This document shows, in pieces, positions 1 to 5,779 of a stretch of DNA of 7,053 nucleotides (within the stretch, counting starts at the first letter, position 1; each line of letters starts with the position of its first letter). The stretch is from Belnapia sp. (GTDB taxonomy: Bacteria > Pseudomonadota > Alphaproteobacteria > Acetobacterales > Acetobacteraceae), in NCBI GenBank assembly GCA_028291445.1, contig JAQGIA010000007.1:1-7053 (forward strand), given 5' to 3'. The position numbers and the translations under genes were made by a program. A model generated the notes under the pieces. The model saw only the letters and a list, made by a program, of their open reading frames with translations, was not told the origin of the DNA and did not search any database.

Positions 1-752
1 AGGCTGGCGGCCGGACCGGTCCAGACGATGCGGCCCTTGAAGATCATCGCCGCCGTGGTGCCGATCCGCCGGGCGCTGGCCATGTCGTGGGTGATGGAGA
101 CCGCCGTCGCGCCCAGCTTCTGCACGCAATCGACGATCAGCCCGTCGATCACCGCGCCCATGATGGGGTCGAGCCCGGTCGTCGGCTCGTCGAAGAAGAT
201 GATGTCGGGCTGCGCCGCGATGGCGCGGGCCAGGCCGACGCGCTTCTGCATGCCGCCCGACAGCTCGGCCGGCGACAGGTCGCCGACCGTCGCGGCGAGG
301 CCGACCTGGGCCAGCACCTCGGCCGCCCGGTCGCGCGCCCTGGCCCGGGTGATGCGGCCCTGCGCCAGCAGCTTGTAGCAGACTTTCTCCCAGACCGGCA
401 GGCTGTCGAACAGCGCGCCGTTCTGGAACAGCATCCCGATCCGGTCGGCCAGCGCCTCGCGGTCGCGCCGCGGCAGCTTCAGCACGTCGACGCCGTCGAT
501 CTCGATGGTTCCCGCATCCGGCTCGATCAGCCCGAGGATGCATTTGATGGTGACCGACTTGCCGGAGCCGGAGCCGCCGAGGATCACCATCCCCTGCCCC
601 GCCGCCACGTCGAGGTCGACGCCGTCCAGTACCTGCTTGCCGCCGAAGGCCTTGGTCACGCCCCGCATGCGGATCTTCGGCGTGGCCGCGGCAGTCCGGT
701 CCGGGCCTCCGGTGCCCGGTTCCGTCGCACGCCTATCGGACAGGTTGCTCAT
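1..752 (-). CDS. mlaF: MlaF-type ABC transporter ATP-binding protein (3' end outside window)
   Basis: This is the ATPase of the Mla (Ttg2) system, which moves phospholipids between outer and inner membrane. It sits on the cytoplasmic face and drives the MlaE permease. Visible motifs: Walker A GGSGSGKS at residues 59-66, signature LSGGMQKRVG from residue 164, Walker B FFDEP with D188 and E189, and the switch histidine H222 in ITHDM. The LSGGMQKR signature and the GGSGSGKSV P-loop are typical of the MlaF branch rather than of amino-acid importers. The ATG overlaps the mlaE stop as ATGA (749-752), so the two are probably translationally coupled. About 25 Pro/Gly/Arg-rich residues precede the ABC fold; the start could be slightly further in, but the ATGA overlap favours this one. 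About 250 codons are visible, which covers nearly the whole usual length; the stop lies beyond position 1. MlaD, MlaC and MlaB are not in view, so the partner genes and exact substrate are inferred from the family. Confidence 0.93.
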   Translation of the reverse strand, partial: MSNLSDRRATEPGTGGPDRTAAATPKIRMRGVTKAFGGKQVLDGVDLDVAAGQGMVILGGSGSGKSVTIKCILGLIEPDAGTIEIDGVDVLKLPRRDREALADRIGMLFQNGALFDSLPVWEKVCYKLLAQGRITRARARDRAAEVLAQVGLAATVGDLSPAELSGGMQKRVGLARAIAAQPDIIFFDEPTTGLDPIMGAVIDGLIVDCVQKLGATAVSITHDMASARRIGTTAAMIFKGRIVWTGPAAS

Positions 753-1537
753 TGCGCGAAGAATATCTCGGTCAGCACGTAGTCGAGCGCGAGGATGAGG
801 ATGGAGGAGGCGACCACCGCCGAGGTGGTGGCATTGCCCACGCCCTGGGCGCCGCCCTTGCTGTTGTAGCCGCACCAGGTGCCCATCAGGGCGATGATGA
901 AGCCAAAGACCGCCGCCTTCACCAGGCCGGAGACCACGTCATCGGTCTCGAGGAAGTCGAAGGTCGATTTGAGGTAGGCGGCCGAGACGAAGCCGAGCTT
1001 GAAGGTGCCGATCAGCCAGCCGCCCATCACCCCCAGCACGTCGGCAACCACCACCAGCAGCGGCATCGCCAGGGTCGCCGCCAGCAGCCGCGGGGTGACC
1101 AGGTATTTCATCGGGTTGGTGGACAGCGTGGTCAGCGCATCGATCTGGTCGGTGACGCGCATGGTGCCGATGACCGCGGCGAAGCTGGCGCCGATCCGGC
1201 CGGCGACCATCAGCGCCGCCAGCACCGGGCCGAGTTCGCGGACCAGGGAGATGACGACGACCGAGGCGACGGCCGATTGCGCGTTGAAGCGCGCGAAGCC
1301 GGTATAGGATTGCAGCGCCAGGACCATGCCGGTGAAGACCGCGGTCAGCGCCACCACCGGCAGCGAGAACCAGGCGACCTCGATGAAGGATTGCCAGAAC
1401 AGCCGGCCATAGAAGGGCGGGCGGAACAAATGGCTGATGGCTTCCAGCGCGAACAGGGCCACGCCGCCCACGGCGCGGCAGGCGCCGCCGACCATCCGGC
1501 CAATGGCCGCCAGCGGATCCAGGATGATGGCCCCCAT
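749..1537 (-). CDS. mlaE: MlaE-family lipid ABC transporter permease
   Basis: This is the inner-membrane permease of the MlaFE phospholipid transporter, 262 aa, the usual family length. It shows the MlaE (PF02405) architecture: an amphipathic N-terminus (about 1-50), then roughly five hydrophobic segments near 54-76, 87-112, 150-175, 202-220 and 236-257. The hallmark RELGPVLAALMVAGRIGAS starts at residue 100. The cytoplasmic coupling stretch GTMRVTDQIDAL (124-135) corresponds to GLMRATEQL in E. coli MlaE. The C-terminal LDYVLTEIFF is also typical. The ATG at 1537 lies 16 nt after the alr stop, with no in-frame ATG or GTG just upstream and no strong Shine-Dalgarno. It sits in the second copy of a 17-bp tandem duplication. 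The stop overlaps the mlaF start by ATGA. Family and role are clear; the transport direction cannot be read from the sequence. Confidence 0.94.
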   Translation of the reverse strand: MGAIILDPLAAIGRMVGGACRAVGGVALFALEAISHLFRPPFYGRLFWQSFIEVAWFSLPVVALTAVFTGMVLALQSYTGFARFNAQSAVASVVVISLVRELGPVLAALMVAGRIGASFAAVIGTMRVTDQIDALTTLSTNPMKYLVTPRLLAATLAMPLLVVVADVLGVMGGWLIGTFKLGFVSAAYLKSTFDFLETDDVVSGLVKAAVFGFIIALMGTWCGYNSKGGAQGVGNATTSAVVASSILILALDYVLTEIFFAQ

Positions 1538-1564
1538 CAGGCGGTGCGCCCCATCAGACGGTGC
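1532..1564. repeat. 17-bp near-perfect tandem duplication at the alr/mlaE junction
   Basis: Read on the minus strand, GCACCGTCTGATGGGG (1549-1564) is followed one base later by GCACCGCCTGATGGGG (1532-1547). The period is 17 nt with one mismatch in 16 (1541 versus 1558). The first copy contains the alr stop fused to an ATG as TGATG. The second copy contains the same TGATG, and its ATG is the mlaE start. The simple reading is that alr and mlaE once overlapped by one base and a short duplication pushed them apart. Confidence 0.8.
1537..1554 (-). other. Five-codon mini-ORF (MGRTA) bridging alr and mlaE
   Basis: An ATG at 1554-1552 overlaps the alr TGA by one base. It reads five codons (M-G-R-T-A) to a TGA at 1539-1537, which in turn overlaps the mlaE ATG at 1537-1535 by one base. 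This follows directly from the 17-bp duplication. It could relay terminating ribosomes from alr to mlaE by two successive TGATG couplings. There is no sign that the peptide itself matters, and it may be only a by-product of the duplication. Confidence 0.3.
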
Positions 1565-2633
1565 GATAGTCGCGGCGGTAGCGGCGGCCGAGCCCGGTCA
1601 GGATTTCATAGCCGATGGTGCCGGCCCGGGCGGCGACATCATCCGGCGTATGGCCGGGGCCGATCAGCCCGATGCTGTCGCCGGGGCTGGGCTCAGGCAC
1701 GTCGGTCACGTCGAAGGTAATGAGATCCATGGATACCCGGCCGACCAGGGGCACGGGCCGCCCGGCGATGATGCCGGCGGCCCGCCCCGAGAGGCTTCGA
1801 AGGTAGCCATCCGCATACCCGGCGGCAACCGTGGCAATCCGCGAGGGCCGCTCGGCGGTCCAGCCGGCGCCGTAACCCACCGTGGTACCGGCGCTTATGC
1901 TGCGGATTTGCAGGATGGGGGCATCGAGCGTGACCACCTGGCGCAGCGGGTTGGGCGCCGCCGGGGTCGGGTTGATGCCGAACAGCGCGCAGCCGGGGCG
2001 GCCCAGGTCGCTGGCGAAATCCGGCCCGAGGAACAGGCCTGAGGAATTGGCGAAGCTGGCCGGCGCCGCCGGCAACCGGGCGCGGGCGGCGGCGAAGCGG
2101 GCGGCCTGGACCGCGTTCAGCGGATGCGCCGGATCATCGGCGCAGGCCAGGTGGGTCATCACGAAACGGAGGTCGAGGCCGGCCAGCAGGCCATGGTCGG
2201 CGGCGAGGCGGTCCAGCTCGGCGGCATCGAGGCCGAGCCGGGCCATGCCGGTATCGACATGCAGGATGGCCGGCAGGGCCTGGCCGCCGGTGCGGGCGGC
2301 GTGGGTGCGGGCGGCGACGTCGCCAAGGCCGTTGAGCACCGGGACCAGCGCGGCCGCGCCATCCATGCCGGGCGGAAAACCGTTCAGCACGGCGATCATC
2401 GGGCCGGGGCCGAGCGCCTCGCGCAGCGCCATGCCCTCGGACAGGTGGGCCACGAAGAAATGCCGGCAACCGGCGGCCAGCAAGGCGTGGCCGACCGGCA
2501 CGGCACCCAGGCCATAGCCATCCGCCTTGACCACCCCGGCGACCTGGCCGGAGGGAGCAGCCACGGCCAGTTGCCGCCAATTCGCGGCGATGGCGCCGAG
2601 GTCGATGGTGAGGACCGCCTCAATACCCGCCAT
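1554..2633 (-). CDS. alr: Alanine racemase
   Basis: This PLP enzyme interconverts L- and D-alanine in the cytoplasm and supplies D-alanine for peptidoglycan. It has 359 aa, normal for the family. The N-terminal TIM barrel carries the PLP lysine K36 in VVKADGYGLG. HVDTGMARLG (R132), MTHLACAD (H161), NSSG (196-199) and RPG (212-214) follow. The C-terminal beta domain carries the second catalytic base Y254 in VGYGAGW, then AAGYADGY and GRVSMD (298-303), and ends in GYEILTGLGRRYRR. The motif is often GRVCMD; serine at 301 is a tolerated variant. The frame is open upstream of this start, but the ATG at 2633 begins exactly at the conserved IEAVLTIDLGAI segment, and the extra upstream residues are just dnaB read in another frame. 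The ATG overlaps the end of dnaB by 14 nt, so expression probably depends on dnaB transcription and coupled translation. Confidence 0.96.
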   Translation of the reverse strand: MAGIEAVLTIDLGAIAANWRQLAVAAPSGQVAGVVKADGYGLGAVPVGHALLAAGCRHFFVAHLSEGMALREALGPGPMIAVLNGFPPGMDGAAALVPVLNGLGDVAARTHAARTGGQALPAILHVDTGMARLGLDAAELDRLAADHGLLAGLDLRFVMTHLACADDPAHPLNAVQAARFAAARARLPAAPASFANSSGLFLGPDFASDLGRPGCALFGINPTPAAPNPLRQVVTLDAPILQIRSISAGTTVGYGAGWTAERPSRIATVAAGYADGYLRSLSGRAAGIIAGRPVPLVGRVSMDLITFDVTDVPEPSPGDSIGLIGPGHTPDDVAARAGTIGYEILTGLGRRYRRDYRTV

Positions 2634-4164
2634 GGGTCTCGTGCGTCTGGTCGAGGTCGCCGAAGCGGGTGAATTCGGCCTCGAAGAACAGCGGGATGGT
2701 GCCGGTCGGGCCGTGCCGCTGCTTGGCGATGATGAGGTCGGCCTTGTTGTGGGCCTCCTCCATCGCCCGCAGCCATTGCGCATGCGCCTCGTCGAACTTG
2801 GATTGCCGGTCGGATTCGTCGCGCCCCTCGAAGCCGGTCGGCTTGGGCTGGCGCTGGCTCAGGTAGTAGTCGTCGCGGTAGACGAACATCACCATGTCGG
2901 CGTCCTGCTCGATCGAGCCGGATTCGCGCAGGTCGCTGAGCTGCGGCCGCTTGTCCTCGCGCTGCTCCACCGCGCGGGACAGCTGGGACAGCGCCATGAC
3001 CGGCACCGACAGCTCCTTGGCGATGGCCTTCAGCCCCTGGGTGATCATGGAAATCTCCAGCACGCGGGATTCCGGCCGGGTGCCGGCGGCCGGGCGCATG
3101 AGCTGGAGGTAGTCCACCACGACGAATTCCAACCCCCGCGTCCGCTTCAGCCGGCGGCAGCGGGTCCGCAGCGCGGAGATGGTGATGGCCGGCGTATCGT
3201 CGATCACCAGCGGCAGCCGGGCCAGGTCGCGGCTGACCTCGACGAAGCGGTCGAAATCCCGCTGCGAGATGTCGCCGCGGCGGATCTTGTCGCCCGAGAT
3301 GCGCGAGGCTTCCGACAGCAGGCGGGTGGCGAGCTGGTCGGCGCTCATCTCCAGCGAAAACAGCGCCACCGTGCCGCGCGGCTGGACGCCCTCGCCCTTC
3401 TCATCCGCCTCCCGCATCAGCGATTGCGCGGCACCGAAGGCGATCTTGGTGGCCAGCGCCGTCTTGCCCATGCCGGGGCGGCCGGCGAGGATCAGCAGAT
3501 CCGAGCCATGCAGCCCGCCGGTCTTGGCATCGAAGTCGCGCAGGCCGGAGGACAGGCCGGAGACGCCGCCGGGGGTGGAAAAGGCCCGCTCCGCCGCCAG
3601 CACCGCCTCGGTCAGCGCCTTCTCGAAAGTGACGAAGCCGCCTTCCGAGCCGCCATCCTTGGCGAGGTCGAACAACCGCTGCTCGGCGGCTTCGAGCTGC
3701 GCCTTGGCATCGAGCTCGGGCTCGGCGCCGAAGGCGCGGTTCACCACCTCCTCGCCGACCTCGACCAGCTCGCGGCGCAGCCAGCTGTCGTGGATCATCC
3801 GGCCGTATTCGCCGGCATTGATGATGCCGACCATCGCCGAGAGCAGCTTCGGCAGGTAGGCCGGGCCGCCAACCTCGTCGAGCAGGCCGGAATGCTCGAA
3901 TTCCGGCCGCAGGGTGACGACATCGGCGAGCTGGCCGGCCTCGCAGCGGCGCTGGATTGCGCGGAAGATCCGGCCATGCACGGCATCGGCGAAATGTTCG
4001 GGCGCCAGGAATTCCGACACCCGTTCATAGGCCTTGTTATTGGCCAGCAGGGCGCCGAGGAGCGCCTGTTCCGCCTGCGGGTTCTGCGGCGGCACGCGCT
4101 GCGCCAGGCTGAGCAGGGTGCCATCGACGTCGGAAAAAGGAGCGGGTTGGTCGATGGTATTCAT
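2620..4164 (-). CDS. dnaB: Replicative DNA helicase DnaB
   Basis: This is the hexameric 5'-3' helicase that unwinds DNA at the replication fork, 514 aa. The N-terminal DnaB domain spans about residues 22-125 (PQNPQAEQALLGALL onward), a linker follows, and the RecA-like ATPase domain spans about 190-500. Key sites: Walker A GRPGMGKT at 228-235 (K234), catalytic E272 in SLEMS, Walker B VVVDYLQLM with D351, ALSQLSR with its Q-motif, DLRESGSIEQDAD, and the C-terminal KQRHGPTG with K481 and finger R483. The long insert before KQRHGPTG (DDYYLSQRQPKP onward) is usual in alphaproteobacteria. No intein interrupts the P-loop or DYLQL sites, where dnaB inteins often sit. The start is taken at ATG 4164 (MNTIDQPAPF). 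The frame stays open to 4392 but contains no other ATG until the improbable Arg/Pro-rich far end. It heads the dnaB-alr-mlaE-mlaF unit and has a DnaA-box match 46 nt upstream. Confidence 0.98.
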   Translation of the reverse strand: MNTIDQPAPFSDVDGTLLSLAQRVPPQNPQAEQALLGALLANNKAYERVSEFLAPEHFADAVHGRIFRAIQRRCEAGQLADVVTLRPEFEHSGLLDEVGGPAYLPKLLSAMVGIINAGEYGRMIHDSWLRRELVEVGEEVVNRAFGAEPELDAKAQLEAAEQRLFDLAKDGGSEGGFVTFEKALTEAVLAAERAFSTPGGVSGLSSGLRDFDAKTGGLHGSDLLILAGRPGMGKTALATKIAFGAAQSLMREADEKGEGVQPRGTVALFSLEMSADQLATRLLSEASRISGDKIRRGDISQRDFDRFVEVSRDLARLPLVIDDTPAITISALRTRCRRLKRTRGLEFVVVDYLQLMRPAAGTRPESRVLEISMITQGLKAIAKELSVPVMALSQLSRAVEQREDKRPQLSDLRESGSIEQDADMVMFVYRDDYYLSQRQPKPTGFEGRDESDRQSKFDEAHAQWLRAMEEAHNKADLIIAKQRHGPTGTIPLFFEAEFTRFGDLDQTHETHGGY

Positions 4165-4210
4165 GGCGCCACCATAACCCAACCAGCGCCTCGTGGATCG
4201 GGGGAGTGCC

Positions 4211-4219
4211 TGTGGATAA
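4211..4219 (-). promoter_or_regulatory. DnaA box (perfect consensus) upstream of dnaB
   Basis: The plus strand reads TGTGGATAA, which is TTATCCACA on the minus strand, an exact match to the high-affinity DnaA box. It lies 46 nt upstream of the dnaB ATG, inside the only sizeable noncoding stretch of the window. DnaA acts as a transcription factor at such boxes in many bacteria, including alphaproteobacteria. Autoregulatory or cell-cycle control of dnaB is therefore plausible, but only this single perfect box is seen, so binding in the cell is unproven. Confidence 0.5.
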
Positions 4220-4326
4220 CGGGGACCGAATGGCCGGCGCCGGCAGCGCGTGGCCCGGGGGTCACAGGGCAAGGGATCGGGCGGCGACCCGCCATGCGGC
4301 CTTTTCGTTCCGTAAATCCCAGATAT

Positions 4327-4363
4327 GGACCCGGTCCGGCTCCCCACTGTCCAGGGCTGGGGA
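4327..4363. repeat. Two adjacent small inverted repeats upstream of dnaB
   Basis: TCCCCA (4341-4346) pairs with TGGGGA (4358-4363) across an 11-nt loop, and GGACC (4327-4331) pairs with GGTCC (4333-4337) across one base. Read on the minus strand they lie about 80-115 nt beyond the transporter stop. They could form hairpins in a transporter read-through transcript, but no T-run follows, so I do not call an intrinsic terminator. An operator or a chance palindrome in GC-rich DNA are alternatives. Confidence 0.3.
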
Positions 4364-4441
4364 TGGTTGCCGATGCCGCACCCCGCCCGCACCGCAGCGG
4401 AGGGCCGATCCCATGCCGGCGCCTTGGAATTCGATCGCGCC

Positions 4442-5668
4442 CTATTGCCGCACCGGGCGGTGCCGCAGCGCTCCGCGCAGCCTGAGGGTCAGCGGCAGCG
4501 CCAGGGCGCAAAGCCCCGCCATGGCCCAGAAGGCGCCGCCCCCATAGGCCGCATAAAGCGGCCCGCAGCCGAGGGTCAGCAGGCCGGAGGCGAGGCCGAC
4601 GCCCAGCGACGAATGCAACGTCTGCGCCGTCGCCGCCTGGGCCGGGGGCATCCCGACCAGCACCCGCATCGCCCCGAGGTGCATCGCCCCGAAGGTCAGC
4701 GCATGCAGCAGTTGGGCGACGGCCAGCGCCGGCAGCCAGGTGGTCTCGGCCAGCACGGTCCAGCGCAGCAGTCCGGCCGCGGCGGCCAGCGCCGCCAGCC
4801 CGGCCGGGCCGAGGCGTTCCACCAGCGGCCGGCCCCAGAGGAACAGCGCGACCTCGACCACCACCCCCTCGCCCCACAACAGGCCGATGACCGAGGCGGA
4901 GAGGCCGGCCGCCTGCCAGTGCAGGGTGGCGAAGCCATAATAGAGTGCATGGCTGCCCTGGATCAGCGCCGAGAGCGGCAGCAGCCAGCGGAAGGCGGGG
5001 TCGGCGAAGGGTGCGGTGAAGCCGGTGCGGCCGCCGCCGCCCTCACCGGCCAGGGCAGGCAGGCCGCGGGCGGCCAGGGCGGTCAGGGCGAAGGCGCCGG
5101 CGGCCAGCCAGAGGACCACCTGCGGCCCGGCCTGCTGCACCGCCGCCCCGGCGGCGATCGCGGCCAGGATGTAGCTGGCGGACCCGGCCGAGCGGACCCG
5201 GCCGTAATCGAACCCCGCCTGGCGTGAGGCGCCGAGGCAGAGCGCATCCGACAGCGGCACGACCGGGGCACTGACCATGGCATGCAGCACGGCGACCACC
5301 AGCAGCGCGGCATAGCTGGAGCCGGCGAGGCTCGGCGCCCAGGCGAAGCCGGTGATGGTCAGGGTGGCCAGGGCGGCGGCCAGCAGCAGGATGGCGCGGG
5401 CATCGCCCCAACCCTTGGCACCGAGCCCATCGGCGCCGCGGCCGACAGCCGGGGCGGCCAGCAGCCGCACGGCGGAACCGGTGGCGAGCACCGCGGCGAT
5501 CTCCCCCGGCGTCAGCCCATGCCCGGCGAGCACCACCGGGAGGAAGGGCATCAGCACGCCCACGGCAGCGAATTGGGCGGCAAACAGCAAGGCGAAGCGG
5601 CCGGGGGTCGCCGGGCCAGGGGTCGCCAGGCCAGGGGTCGCCCGGGGTGTCGTCAGGCGGAGTTTCAA
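4442..5668 (-). CDS. Major facilitator transporter, HcaT-like (MFS_1_like)
   Basis: This is a predicted inner-membrane secondary transporter, 408 aa from a TTG start, with about a dozen hydrophobic segments. It resembles E. coli HcaT (a putative 3-phenylpropionate transporter) as I recall that sequence. The matching stretches are VLMPFLPVVLAGHGLTPGEI near residue 38 (first helix and loop), FDYGRVRSAGSASYI mid-protein, and HALYYGFATLHWQAAGLSAS with LLWGEGVVVEV in the second half. The substrate cannot be inferred. Start choice: no ATG exists between the upstream in-frame stop (5705-5707) and M40, which lies inside the first helix. TTG at 5668 is the most upstream plausible codon; TTG at 5590 would fall at the edge of the first helix. 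With 5668, residues 10-24 are an ATPG-repeat tail. No clear Shine-Dalgarno is seen. It stands alone between the dnaB unit and a divergent helicase gene. Confidence 0.85.
   Translation of the reverse strand: MKLRLTTPRATPGLATPGPATPGRFALLFAAQFAAVGVLMPFLPVVLAGHGLTPGEIAAVLATGSAVRLLAAPAVGRGADGLGAKGWGDARAILLLAAALATLTITGFAWAPSLAGSSYAALLVVAVLHAMVSAPVVPLSDALCLGASRQAGFDYGRVRSAGSASYILAAIAAGAAVQQAGPQVVLWLAAGAFALTALAARGLPALAGEGGGGRTGFTAPFADPAFRWLLPLSALIQGSHALYYGFATLHWQAAGLSASVIGLLWGEGVVVEVALFLWGRPLVERLGPAGLAALAAAAGLLRWTVLAETTWLPALAVAQLLHALTFGAMHLGAMRVLVGMPPAQAATAQTLHSSLGVGLASGLLTLGCGPLYAAYGGGAFWAMAGLCALALPLTLRLRGALRHRPVRQ
5604..5648. repeat. 15-bp tandem repeat in the N-terminus of the transporter
   Basis: Three units of 15 bp start at 5604, 5619 and 5634. 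The first two (GGGGTCGCCGGGCCA and GGGGTCGCCAGGCCA) differ at one base; the third is GGGGTCGCCCGGGGT. Read on the minus strand they code ATPGL, ATPGP and ATPGR just before the first membrane helix. The period is a multiple of three, so copy-number change would keep the frame. Confidence 0.75.
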
Positions 5669-5779
5669 GCGAGGCGCCGCTGCGGCGGGGCGGAACGGCG
5701 GGGATCAGGCATGGCGCCCAGTAGCCCGGCATCGCCCGAGGTTGCAATCCGCGCCCATCCGGCCCATGCATGGCGCCAC
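5669..5779. other. Divergent intergenic region between transporter and helicase
   Basis: These 111 bp lie between two genes transcribed away from each other, so they should hold both promoters. I see no convincing -35/-10 pair: TTGCAA at 5742-5747 has no good -10 partner. A 10-bp direct repeat GCATGGCGCC occurs at 5709-5718 and 5768-5777. The region shrinks to 42 bp if the helicase starts at the in-frame ATG at 5711. Confidence 0.5.

Larger units (their letters stand above)
4165..4441. other. Intergenic region between the transporter gene and dnaB
   Basis: This is 277 bp without a supported gene. It must hold the dnaB promoter unless the transporter transcript reads through. On the minus strand TGGACA (4347-4352) is the nearest thing to a -35 hexamer, but no good -10 follows at 16-18 nt, so I do not call a promoter. 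The region contains the DnaA-box match and two small inverted repeats. The short open frames here are the high-GC background. Confidence 0.6.

Noticed and set aside
752..1720. A 322-codon plus-strand open frame opposite mlaE
   Set aside because: Shadow of mlaE and alr with His/Gln/Gly/Arg-rich sequence; MlaE motifs are unambiguous on the minus strand.
2634..2783. A 50-residue N-terminal extension of alr
   Set aside because: The extension is dnaB coding sequence in another frame, Arg/Ser/Pro-rich, and alr homology begins at the ATG at 2633.
4325..4352. Possible sigma-70 promoter for dnaB (TGGACA with CATATC or TCCATA)
   Set aside because: Spacing is off (20 nt for the better -10) or the -10 matches only two of six bases; not strong enough to list.
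4165..4392. A 76-residue N-terminal extension of dnaB
   Set aside because: No DnaB-like sequence, rich in Arg/Pro/Gly, and it would absorb the DnaA box and intergenic region; MNTIDQPAPF at 4164 is a normal DnaB start.
2527..4485. A 652-codon open frame on the plus strand antisense to dnaB and the start of alr
   Set aside because: Its composition (His/Gln/Arg/Gly/Asp-rich, no domain) is that of a GC-rich shadow frame, while the opposite strand has full DnaB motifs.
4162..5778. CATGGCGCC motif repeated at 4162, 5710 and 5769
   Set aside because: It centres on the palindrome GGCGCC, which is common throughout this GC-rich window, so shared regulation is not supported.
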